DNA from: Clostridia bacterium
GTDB lineage: Bacteria > Bacillota > Clostridia > Oscillospirales > Acutalibacteraceae
NCBI GenBank assembly: GCA_017614275.1
Contig: JAGACE010000005.1
Coordinates: 1-5,468 of the forward strand
DNA: 5,468 nucleotides
Reading direction: 5' to 3'
In this document: positions 1-5,198 of the stretch, piece by piece
Numbering within the stretch: the stretch's first letter is position 1
How the letters are laid out: every line of letters begins with the position of its first letter
The notes under the pieces: generated by a model
Databases searched by the model: none
What the model saw: only the letters and a program-made list of their open reading frames with translations
Told to the model about the DNA's origin: nothing
Position numbers and translations under genes: made by a program

Positions 1-499
1 GCCTCAGACCGACCTGCCCGTCATCACCTGCGAAGCGGGCGACATCAACGCTCCGGTCAAGGGCAACGCCGTCCCCTACACCGAGATCCCCGACCCGACC
101 TTCGCGTCCGGCATCCTCGGCACCGGCGTCGGCATCAACCCTGTCGGCGGCTCTGTGTTCGCGCCCTATGACGGAACGATCTCTTCCGTTGCGGACTCCA
201 AGCACGCCATCGGCATCACCGGTGCCGGCGAGATGGAGCTCCTCATCCACGTCGGCGTCGACACCGTCGAGATGAACGGCGACGGGTTCGAGTGCCTCGT
301 GAAGACCGGCGATGAAGTCAAAGCCGGCCAGCTGCTCATGAAGTTCGACCGCGAGAAGATCGCCGCGGCAGGCAAGCCCGACATGGTCGTCGTGCTCCTG
401 ACCAACGCGGACGATTACGATTCCGTCGAGATCCATCCGGACGCCGAGCAGGAGGGCGAAGCTGTCGCCGCCGCTGCCGAAGCGCCCGCCATGGCGTAA
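1..499 (+). CDS. PTS sugar transporter, C-terminal EIIA(Glc)-type domain (5' partial)
   Basis: The frame is open from base 2 to a TAA at 497-499, giving 165 visible residues with no start, so the gene begins upstream. From about visible residue 15 it matches the glucose-family IIA domain: INAPVKG opens the beta-sandwich, FASGILGTGVGI follows, then FAPYDGTI. SKHAIGI carries the conserved first histidine (visible residue 68) and LLIHVGVDTV the phosphorylated one (residue 83). The domain accepts phosphate from HPr and passes it to a IIB domain during sugar uptake at the inner face of the membrane. About 14 in-frame residues precede the IIA core, which suits a linker from IIC/IIB domains, so a fused EII permease (glucose, N-acetylglucosamine or beta-glucoside type) is likely. 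A free-standing IIA cannot be excluded. The tail after the domain is an unusual acidic/alanine-rich stretch (EGEAVAAAAEAPAMA). Substrate cannot be told. The ptsH and ptsI genes follow on the same strand. Confidence 0.9.
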   Translation, partial: PQTDLPVITCEAGDINAPVKGNAVPYTEIPDPTFASGILGTGVGINPVGGSVFAPYDGTISSVADSKHAIGITGAGEMELLIHVGVDTVEMNGDGFECLVKTGDEVKAGQLLMKFDREKIAAAGKPDMVVVLLTNADDYDSVEIHPDAEQEGEAVAAAAEAPAMA

Positions 500-511
500 C
501 AACAGAAAACC

Positions 512-536
512 GTCCCGCCCGCGGCGCGGGCGGGAC
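512..536 (+). other. GC-rich hairpin between the IIA gene and ptsH
   Basis: A perfect 11-bp stem (512-522 with 526-536) closes a 3-nt GGC loop, 12 nt after the IIA stop codon. It is very stable (9 of 11 pairs are G-C), but no T-tract follows, so it is not a canonical intrinsic terminator. It could be a weak or factor-dependent terminator, or a 3' stability or processing element that lets ptsH-ptsI be expressed at a different level from the permease gene. Confidence 0.6.
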
Positions 537-552
537 TCGAATGAAACCAACC

Positions 553-560
553 ACAGGAGG
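553..560 (+). promoter_or_regulatory. Ribosome binding site of ptsH
   Basis: ACAGGAGG lies 7 nt before the ATG at 568 and decides the start. An in-frame ATG at 541 would add nine residues, but it has no Shine-Dalgarno sequence: the hairpin at 512-536 sits directly upstream. HPr proteins also normally begin just before the first beta strand, as the 568 start gives. Confidence 0.85.
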
Positions 561-567
561 TTTTCCC

Positions 568-828
568 ATGAAAGAATTCACTTATACCATCACCGATCCC
601 ATCGGCATCCACGCCCGTCCCGCCGGCATGCTGGCGCAGCTTGCCAAATCCTTCGCGGACACCGCGGTCACCTTCACCAAGGGCGATCAGACCGTCAAAG
701 CCACCCAGCTCATGAAGCTGATGAACCTCGGCGTCAAAGCCGGTGACGACGTCACCATCGGCGTCGAAGGCGGCGACGAAGACGCTGCTCTTGCCGCGCT
801 GGAAGCCTTCATGAAAGAGAACCTGTAA
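568..828 (+). CDS. ptsH: Phosphocarrier protein HPr
   Basis: An 86-residue protein, the usual HPr length. It carries phosphate from enzyme I to IIA domains in the cytoplasm. The active-site segment GIHARPAG puts the phosphorylated histidine at residue 15 and the conserved arginine at 17, the canonical positions. The C-terminal half (NLGVKAGDDVTI, then EDAALAALEAFM) fits the last strand and helix. The region that in Bacillus HPr reads KSIMGVMSLG, with regulatory Ser46, reads here TQLMKLMNLG. Aligned from the shared LG, the serine position is Gln47, with Thr46 just before it. This HPr therefore appears to lack the standard HPr kinase target. The gene lies 68 nt after the IIA stop and 29 nt before ptsI, so it is very probably cotranscribed with ptsI. 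Confidence 0.96.
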   Translation: MKEFTYTITDPIGIHARPAGMLAQLAKSFADTAVTFTKGDQTVKATQLMKLMNLGVKAGDDVTIGVEGGDEDAALAALEAFMKENL

Positions 829-844
829 ATCGCCCCGATGCCAC

Positions 845-851
845 AAGGAGG
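845..851 (+). promoter_or_regulatory. Ribosome binding site of ptsI
   Basis: A perfect AAGGAGG, 6 nt before the ATG at 858, fixes the start of enzyme I and indicates strong initiation inside the ptsH-ptsI transcript. Confidence 0.85.
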
Positions 852-857
852 CAATCT

Positions 858-2525
858 ATGATCTTAGTACAGGGGAACGGTGTTTCCAAGGGGATCGCGG
901 AAGGCCCGCTCTATTTCCTGCAGAAACCCGACACCGAAATCGTGAAACTCACCGGACAGGATGTGGAAGCTGAGAAGGCGCGCATCGCCGAAGCCAAGGA
1001 GAAATCCGCGGCGCAGCTGCTGCAACTGGCGGAAAAGTGCCGCGAAGAGGCCGGCGACGACGCCGCGTTCGTCTTCGAGACCCACGCCATGTTCCTGGAC
1101 GATGACGACTATGTCGAAGGCATCAACGACTGTCTCGAGTCCGAGCAGTGCAACGCCGAGTACGCCGTGCGCACCTCCGGCGACGCCTTCGCCGCGATGT
1201 TCGCCGCCATGGACGACGCCTATATGTCCGCCCGTGCCGCCGACATCAAAGACATCACGCAGAGGCTCCTCAACAACCTGATGGGCGTTGTGGAGGGCGG
1301 CATCGACTCCGACGTCCCCGTCATCCTCTGCGCGGACGACCTCGCCCCCTCCGAGACCCTGCAGCTCGACAAGTCCAAGATCCTGGGCTTCGCGCTGCGC
1401 GGAGGGTCGGGCACGTCCCACACCGCCATCCTGGCCCGCACCATGGGCATCCCCGCCATCTGCGGCCTGGGCGATGCGCTGACCGAGGATTACAACGGCC
1501 GGAACGGCTGGATCGACGCCGAGACCGGCGAGATCGTGCTGGATCCGGACGAGCTGACCCTCAAGGGCCTGCAGCTCAAGGCGCAGAAACAGAAAGAACT
1601 CAAGGAACTCATGCAGACCATGATCGGCCAGGAAGACGTCACTCTTGACGGCCGGAAGATCAAGCTGTACTGCAACATCGGGTCCCCCGAGGACGTCGCC
1701 GCCGTCAAGACCAACGACGGCCAGGGCATCGGCCTCTTCCGTTCCGAGTTCCTGTACCTTGCCACCGACGACTATCCGACCGAAGACGCCCAGTTCGAGG
1801 CCTACAAGGCCGTGGCAGAGGCGATGGACGGAAAGCGCGTCATCATCCGGACGCTGGACATCGGCGCCGACAAACAGGTCGACTACTTCGAGATGAAACC
1901 CGAAGAGAACCCGGCCCTCGGCGTCCGCGCCATCCGCATCTGCCTCAACCGGCCCGAGGTGTTCCGCACCCAGCTGCGCGCCCTCTACCGCGCTTCCGCC
2001 TACGGCAAAGTGGCCATCATGTTCCCGATGATCACCTCCGTGTGGGAAGTCAAAGAGTGCAAGCGCGCCTGCCAGGCCGTCATGAAGGAACTCGATGCCG
2101 AAGGCATCCCCTACAATCCGGACACCGAGCTCGGCATCATGATCGAGACCCCGGCCTCGGTCTTCATGGCCCGAGACCTCGCGAAGGAAGTCGACTTCTT
2201 CTCCGTCGGCACGAACGACCTCACCCAGTACACGCTGGCGTGCGACCGTCAGGCCAACGACCTCGGCAAGTTCTTCGACCCGCACCACCCCGCCGTCCTC
2301 CGCGCTCTGAAGCAGGCCGCCGACGCGGCCCATGCCGAAGGCATCTGGATCGGCATCTGCGGCGAACTCGGAGCGGACACCGAGCTGCTCCCGACCTTCC
2401 TTGCCATCGGCATCGACGAACTGTCGGTCTCCCCGGCCTCCGTCCTGCCGCTGCGCGCCGAGATCCGCAAGGCGAACACCGCCACCTGCACCCTCGACGC
2501 CCTGGAAGGCGAATTCGCGAACTGA
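858..2525 (+). CDS. ptsI: Phosphoenolpyruvate-protein phosphotransferase (PTS enzyme I)
   Basis: A 555-residue cytosolic enzyme that takes phosphate from PEP and hands it to HPr, the first step of the PTS (EC 2.7.3.9). It is slightly shorter than the usual 570-575. The N-terminal part has the HPr-binding helical region (about 30-145) and the swivelling phosphohistidine domain with GTSHTAILAR, phospho-His188. The C-terminal PEP-binding TIM barrel shows GLFRSEFLY (Arg295), RTLDIGADK (331-339), NPALGVR (351-357), IMIETP (Glu430, a magnesium ligand), the signature DFFSVGTNDLTQYTLACDR (446-464, Asp454) and GICGELGAD with catalytic Cys501. All catalytic residues are present. The phosphohistidine motif reads GSGTSH rather than the common GGxTSH, a variant I recall from Clostridia. 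The gene follows ptsH by 29 nt and ends at the terminator at 2536-2566. Its only TTA codon is codon 3; there are no CTA or TCA codons. Confidence 0.97.
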   Translation: MILVQGNGVSKGIAEGPLYFLQKPDTEIVKLTGQDVEAEKARIAEAKEKSAAQLLQLAEKCREEAGDDAAFVFETHAMFLDDDDYVEGINDCLESEQCNAEYAVRTSGDAFAAMFAAMDDAYMSARAADIKDITQRLLNNLMGVVEGGIDSDVPVILCADDLAPSETLQLDKSKILGFALRGGSGTSHTAILARTMGIPAICGLGDALTEDYNGRNGWIDAETGEIVLDPDELTLKGLQLKAQKQKELKELMQTMIGQEDVTLDGRKIKLYCNIGSPEDVAAVKTNDGQGIGLFRSEFLYLATDDYPTEDAQFEAYKAVAEAMDGKRVIIRTLDIGADKQVDYFEMKPEENPALGVRAIRICLNRPEVFRTQLRALYRASAYGKVAIMFPMITSVWEVKECKRACQAVMKELDAEGIPYNPDTELGIMIETPASVFMARDLAKEVDFFSVGTNDLTQYTLACDRQANDLGKFFDPHHPAVLRALKQAADAAHAEGIWIGICGELGADTELLPTFLAIGIDELSVSPASVLPLRAEIRKANTATCTLDALEGEFAN

Positions 2526-2533
2526 TCCCAAGC

Positions 2534-2569
2534 AAAAAAGACCTGCTCGTCTCGAGCAGGTCTTTTCTT
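2534..2569. terminator. Bidirectional intrinsic terminator between ptsI and the convergent membrane-protein gene
   Basis: A perfect 14-bp stem (2536-2549 with 2553-2566) closes a 3-nt TCT loop. The outer pairs are A-T, so the structure is flanked by A6 on the left (2534-2539) and TTTTCTTT on the right (2563-2570). It therefore works as a terminator on both strands. It starts 10 nt after the ptsI stop and ends 11 nt from the stop of the minus-strand gene. The uninterrupted T6 on the minus strand makes that direction look the stronger. Confidence 0.93.
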
Positions 2570-2577
2570 TGTCTGTT

Positions 2578-3090
2578 TCACTTGCGGTTCTGCCGCCAGC
2601 TGAGGCCGAGCAAGCCGAAGGTCGTGCCCAGGCAGAGCATTTTGCAGTTGGTACAGGTGGACGCGAAGCGAGCCATCCCTTTGGAAACGGTCATGGTCTC
2701 CAGCATCTTTTTGGTGCCGTAATTCTCCCCGTAGTCAAAGCACAGCACAAGGAGCGGAACGACGAGCTTCCGGTCCGCCTTCCCGTTCAGGCGGGTCAGG
2801 AGCAGGACAAAGAAGCTCGTGTAGACCAGAGGATAAAGATTGTCCATCGTCAGGTAGGTGCCCCGGTACAGCGTCCGCCCCTCTTCGCTCAGCGCGTCGA
2901 GGAAGCCCTGCATATAGTCGCGGTTATTGCCGAACTTCGAGTCAAACGGCGTGTTGCCGTCCGCTTCCCTTTGGATCTTCGCGAGCAGTGCAAACGTCTC
3001 CACACATTCAAAGACGCCCGTCAGAGCGGCGCTGGCATACGCCCCCATCTTCCCGGCGTCGCTCAGGGCGAAGGTTTCAAACCGTTTCAT
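2578..3090 (-). CDS. Small multi-pass membrane protein of unknown function (paralogue 1)
   Basis: A complete 170-residue protein. The start is supported by AGGAG on the minus strand (3097-3101), 6 nt before the ATG. Hydrophobic stretches at about 86-100 (YPLVYTSFFVLLLTR), 108-120 (KLVVPLLVLCFDY) and 151-165 look like membrane segments. The segment at about 15-38 is semi-hydrophobic but holds two glutamates. Between the first and second segments lies a conserved block: FLDALSEEGR (63-72), then TYL.MDNLYP..Y (78-90). DYGEN follows at 119-123. The pattern of EGR, then D..YP..Y, a hydrophobic helix, and a D..EN motif matches a widespread family of about 4-helix membrane proteins that I recall only as hypothetical. 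No catalytic function can be assigned. The gene is convergent with ptsI, has its own promoter candidate, and is 54/90 identical to the N-terminus of the gene beginning at 5199. A cysteine-rich TCTNCKMLC segment (145-153) precedes the last helix. Confidence 0.85.
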   Translation of the reverse strand: MKRFETFALSDAGKMGAYASAALTGVFECVETFALLAKIQREADGNTPFDSKFGNNRDYMQGFLDALSEEGRTLYRGTYLTMDNLYPLVYTSFFVLLLTRLNGKADRKLVVPLLVLCFDYGENYGTKKMLETMTVSKGMARFASTCTNCKMLCLGTTFGLLGLSWRQNRK

Positions 3091-3133
3091 GGCGATCTCC
3101 TCTCCGATTCTTTTTTACGATGGTTCCGGTTTC

Positions 3134-3162
3134 AGTGTACCACGGGGAACCGCCGAACTCAA
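3134..3162 (-). promoter_or_regulatory. Sigma-A-type promoter (extended -10) for the minus-strand membrane-protein gene
   Basis: Read on the minus strand: TTGAGT (3162-3157, 4 of 6 matches to TTGACA), a 17-nt spacer, then TACACT (3139-3134, 4 of 6 matches to TATAAT), preceded by TGG, which gives an extended -10. Transcription would start near 3127, leaving a leader of about 36 nt with the ribosome binding site in it. The spacing is optimal and the position sensible, but the match is by eye. Confidence 0.5.
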
Positions 3163-3180
3163 ATGCCTGCGTTTCGTTTC

Positions 3181-3197
3181 GACAAGTCGTCCTTGTC
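3181..3197. repeat. Inverted repeat GACAAG-N5-CTTGTC, possible operator
   Basis: Perfect 6-bp arms (3181-3186 and 3192-3197) are separated by TCGTC. The site lies upstream of the minus-strand promoter and in the AT-rich part of the divergent region, a suitable place for a dimeric regulator. An arm of six can occur by chance, so the assignment as an operator is tentative. Confidence 0.3.
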
Positions 3198-3263
3198 ATT
3201 TCGCACAACCGCGCCTGTTTCATTTTGTTTACTTTGCTCGTTTCATTCTATTTATCAATGTCG

Positions 3264-3278
3264 TAAAATTGTTATAAG
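3264..3278 (+). promoter_or_regulatory. Candidate -10 boxes for the tocopherol cyclase-like gene
   Basis: TAAAAT (3264-3269) and TATAAG (3273-3278) each match TATAAT at 5 of 6 positions, about 100 nt before the start codon. No convincing -35 box is found at 16-18 nt from either (for example TTTCAT at 3241-3246 for the first), so which one is used is not decided. Confidence 0.3.
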
Positions 3279-3322
3279 GGCGAGAAAATCGGCCGAAAAA
3301 GTGAACGAAAAACACGGGACCC

Positions 3323-3343
3323 AACGGCTTTGACTGAGCCGTT
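3323..3343 (+). other. Leader hairpin upstream of the tocopherol cyclase-like gene
   Basis: AACGGCT (3323-3329) pairs perfectly with AGCCGTT (3337-3343) around a 7-nt loop. It is followed by C and seven adenines and lies 30 nt before the start codon. With no T-tract it is not a terminator. It is probably a 5' leader stem that affects mRNA stability or keeps the A-rich ribosome entry site open. Confidence 0.45.
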
Positions 3344-3373
3344 CAAAAAAACAGAGAGGATGAGACGACCACT

Positions 3374-4519
3374 ATGGGACACTTTAACAAGTACAGTGAG
3401 ACCAAAAACAGATGGATGCTCACCGGAGAGTTCGCCAAACAGGGCTACGACTGGTGGTGGCATTCGCTGACCGCGATCGATGAAGAGACCGGCGCCGAGA
3501 AGCCGTTCTTCTTCGAGTACTTCACCTGCAGCCCGAAGCGCGGCGGCAAAGAGCCCGTCTTCGGTCAGCTGCCGGAGAACAAGAAAAAGGGCAAGAAACC
3601 GTCTTACCTCATGGTCAAGGGCGGCATGTGGGGCGCACCCGACAAAATGCAGCTCCACCGCTTCTTCGGCTGGAAAGACGTCAAGATCACGAAGAAGGCC
3701 CCCTTCTTTGTCGAGGCGGATGACTGCTACTGCGATGAGCACCACATGAAGGGCTCCATCCACATCGATCCCGCAGACGCCAAGGCCCATCCCGAGTGGA
3801 TGTGCGACGGCGGCGACCTCGAGTGGGATATCGAGATCGACCCGCAGATCGCCTGGAACGTCGGCTGGGGCACCTCCCCCTTCTTCCTGGCCACGAAAGC
3901 CTATGACATGTACTGGCACGCCAACGGCGTCAAGTGCTACTACAAAGGCTGGATCAAAGCCAACGGCAAGAAGTACAAAGTCGAACCCGAGACCTGCTAC
4001 GGCTACGAAGACAAGAACTGGGGCCGCGACTTCACGACTCCGTGGGTCTGGCTGTCCTCGAACAACCTGACCTCCAACATCACCGGCAAGAAGCTGGAGA
4101 ACTCCGTCTTCGAGATCGGCGGCGGACGCCCGGTCGTGTACCACATCCCGCTGCCCAGACAGCTGCTCGGCTGCTTCTACTATGAAGGCGAAGAGTACGA
4201 GTTCAACTTCTCCAAGTTCTGGGAACTGTCCACCACGAAGTTCTCCTTCGACGAGGACGACAAGGAAGTCCACTGGCATGTCAAGCAGAGCACGAAGAAG
4301 GGCATCCTCATCACCGAGCTCCACTGCAAGAAGGAAGACATGCTGCTCGTCAACTATGAGTCCCCGGACGGCGAGAAACGCTTCGGCACGCTGTGGAACG
4401 GCGGCAACGGCTACGGCGACCTGAAGCTCTACAAGAGACGCTTCTGGTTCTTCAAGAAGCTGGTCGACGACGTCCACGCCACCAACATCGGCTGCGAATA
4501 CGGCGAATACGATTACTAA
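3374..4519 (+). CDS. Tocopherol cyclase-like (lipocalin-fold) family protein
   Basis: A 381-residue protein with no signal peptide or membrane segment, so probably cytosolic. The segment ETCYGYEDKNWGRDF (206-220), followed by PWVWL, resembles the EKNWG..FP..W.W motif of the tocopherol cyclase family (plant VTE1 and bacterial relatives), related in fold to CrtC/AttH lipocalin-like proteins. Other conserved-looking parts are GYDWWWHSLTA (24-34), FFFEYF (45-50), VFGQLPENKKKGKKPSYLM (62-80) and MYWHANGVKCYYKGW (179-193). About 19 tryptophans (5%) and many Tyr/Phe suit a large hydrophobic ligand pocket. The substrate is unknown: no tocopherol or carotenoid pathway gene is nearby, and an anaerobic Clostridium relative would not be expected to make tocopherol. 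The start at 3374 has only AGAGGA at 13 nt, a rather distant ribosome binding site, but the residues right after it look like the natural N-terminus. The gene appears monocistronic: a control region precedes it and a terminator follows. Confidence 0.75.
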   Translation: MGHFNKYSETKNRWMLTGEFAKQGYDWWWHSLTAIDEETGAEKPFFFEYFTCSPKRGGKEPVFGQLPENKKKGKKPSYLMVKGGMWGAPDKMQLHRFFGWKDVKITKKAPFFVEADDCYCDEHHMKGSIHIDPADAKAHPEWMCDGGDLEWDIEIDPQIAWNVGWGTSPFFLATKAYDMYWHANGVKCYYKGWIKANGKKYKVEPETCYGYEDKNWGRDFTTPWVWLSSNNLTSNITGKKLENSVFEIGGGRPVVYHIPLPRQLLGCFYYEGEEYEFNFSKFWELSTTKFSFDEDDKEVHWHVKQSTKKGILITELHCKKEDMLLVNYESPDGEKRFGTLWNGGNGYGDLKLYKRRFWFFKKLVDDVHATNIGCEYGEYDY

Positions 4520-4532
4520 GCAAGCTTTTTGA

Positions 4533-4557
4533 GAAAGAACGTTTCTTCTTTCGAAAC
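4533..4557 (+). repeat. Overlapping AT-rich inverted repeats in the 3' untranslated region
   Basis: GAAAGAA (4533-4539) can pair with TTCTTTC (4546-4552), or GTTTC (4541-4545) with GAAAC (4553-4557). The two stems exclude each other. They lie between the stop codon at 4519 and the terminator at 4572. Both are weak, and the purine/pyrimidine tracts make chance pairing likely. Confidence 0.25.
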
Positions 4558-4571
4558 AACTCCGATACAGA

Positions 4572-4625
4572 GCAAGGGACCTGTCGGTTCGTGGGATACC
4601 ACGACCCGGCGGGCTCTTGCTTTTT
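4572..4625 (+). terminator. Long imperfect intrinsic terminator after the tocopherol cyclase-like gene
   Basis: The two arms (4572-4594 and 4599-4620) form about 21 pairs around a GATA tetraloop. The outer stem pairs GCAAGGG with CTCTTGC (one G-T). After a bulged A at 4579, CCTGTCGG pairs with CCGGCGGG (two G-T), and after one T/C mismatch TCGTGG pairs with CCACGA. T5 follows at 4621-4625. It lies 52 nt after the stop codon, ends the upstream transcript, and separates it from the deaminase operon. Confidence 0.85.
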
Positions 4626-4671
4626 GCAAGCGCTCTGCGGTATCATACTGTCAGAAGTTTCTTATTATAAA
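4617..4671 (+). promoter_or_regulatory. Candidate promoter region of the dCMP deaminase operon
   Basis: The bases after the terminator turn AT-rich and hold -10-like boxes: TATCAT (4641-4646, 5 of 6), TATTAT (4663-4668, 5 of 6) and TATAAA (4666-4671). A possible -35 for the first is TTGCTT (4617-4622) at 18 nt, which overlaps the terminator stem end. A promoter is expected here because the terminator closes the preceding unit, but the exact boxes are unsure. Confidence 0.4.
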
Positions 4672-4688
4672 TAGAAAGAAGGACGACC

Positions 4689-5186
4689 ATGCCGAAGAGA
4701 GAAGACTACATTTCCTGGGATGAATACTTCATGGGCATCGCCCTGCTGTCGGCGATGCGCTCCAAGGACCCCAACACCCAGGTGGGCGCATGCATCGTCA
4801 ACGACAACAACAAGATCATGTCCGTCGGCTACAACGGCCTGCCCCTCGGGTGCGACGACGACGACTTCCCCTGGGCCCGCGAAGGCGCTCCGCTCGACAC
4901 GAAGTACCCGTTCGTCTGCCACGCGGAACTCAACGCCATCCTAAACCACGCCGGGGGCAACCTCAGCGGCTGCAAGATCTACGTGGCGCTGTTCCCCTGC
5001 AACGAGTGCGCGAAGGCCATCATCCAGTGCGGCATCAAAGAGGTCGTCTACCTGTCCGACAAGTACGCGGACACCGAGATGAACCTCGCCTCCAAGCGCA
5101 TGTTCGAGGCCGCCGGCGTCAAGCTGACCAAGATGACCCCGACCCACGACGAACTCGTCGTGGACCTCCGGGAAGACCACGTGTAA
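4689..5186 (+). CDS. dCMP deaminase (cytidine/deoxycytidylate deaminase family)
   Basis: A 165-residue cytosolic zinc enzyme predicted to deaminate dCMP to dUMP, feeding thymidylate synthesis (EC 3.5.4.12). The zinc site is complete: CHAE (77-80) gives ligand His78 and proton-shuttle Glu80, and PCNEC (103-107) gives ligands Cys104 and Cys107. [20 protein letters not shown] (9-28), NTQVGACIV (29-37) and [16 protein letters not shown] (47-62) are the features that mark deoxycytidylate deaminases, as opposed to CDA or tRNA adenosine deaminases; the last segment belongs to the nucleotide-binding and allosteric region. The length is typical of the family, which includes ComEB of Bacillus; no competence genes are seen here. 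The start is backed by AAGGA (4679-4683), 5 nt before the ATG. It is followed after only 12 nt by the partial membrane-protein gene, whose ribosome binding site overlaps its stop codon. Confidence 0.95.
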   Translation: MPKREDYISWDEYFMGIALLSAMRSKDPNTQVGACIVNDNNKIMSVGYNGLPLGCDDDDFPWAREGAPLDTKYPFVCHAELNAILNHAGGNLSGCKIYVALFPCNECAKAIIQCGIKEVVYLSDKYADTEMNLASKRMFEAAGVKLTKMTPTHDELVVDLREDHV

Positions 5187-5191
5187 GGAGG
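5185..5191 (+). promoter_or_regulatory. Ribosome binding site overlapping the deaminase stop codon
   Basis: AAGGAGG shares its first two bases with the TAA of the dCMP deaminase gene and lies 7 nt before the ATG at 5199. This arrangement points to translational coupling and to cotranscription of the two genes. Confidence 0.8.
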
Positions 5192-5198
5192 TCGTCCG

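Larger units (their letters stand above)
3091..3373. promoter_or_regulatory. Divergent intergenic control region (283 bp)
   Basis: No gene is visible in this stretch between two divergent start codons. It is clearly AT-richer than the flanking genes, especially 3171-3290. It holds the minus-strand promoter (3134-3162), an inverted repeat GACAAG-N5-CTTGTC (3181-3197), several GTTTC or GTTTCATT repeats (3171, 3176, 3217, 3240), possible plus-strand -10 boxes, and a leader hairpin (3323-3343). Confidence 0.7.

Noticed and set aside
541..567. An upstream in-frame ATG that would extend HPr by nine residues.
   Set aside because: It has no ribosome binding site and lies right after a hairpin, while ATG 568 has ACAGGAGG at 7 nt and gives the standard HPr N-terminus with His at 15.
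864..2531. A 555-codon open frame antisense to ptsI.
   Set aside because: Its codon boundaries coincide with those of ptsI and it is open only because ptsI avoids TTA, CTA and TCA. The protein is Gly/Val/Asp/Glu-rich with no recognisable domain, whereas ptsI has every enzyme I motif.
2332..3333. A plus-strand open frame of 333 codons running from inside ptsI across the terminator and the minus-strand gene.
   Set aside because: It crosses the strong terminator at 2536-2566 and overlaps two well-supported genes. Its translation is Arg/Pro/Ser-rich, typical of a frame shadow.
3272..4477. A 401-codon open frame antisense to the tocopherol cyclase-like gene.
   Set aside because: It is the in-register antisense shadow of a GC3-rich gene, with low-complexity Val/Ala/Leu/Asp composition and no supported start.
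4572..4625. A T-box or other known riboswitch before the dCMP deaminase gene.
   Set aside because: The GTGGGATACCACG part faintly recalls a T-box bulge, but the AGGGTGGNACCGCG consensus and an upstream specifier stem are absent. A terminator explains the structure.
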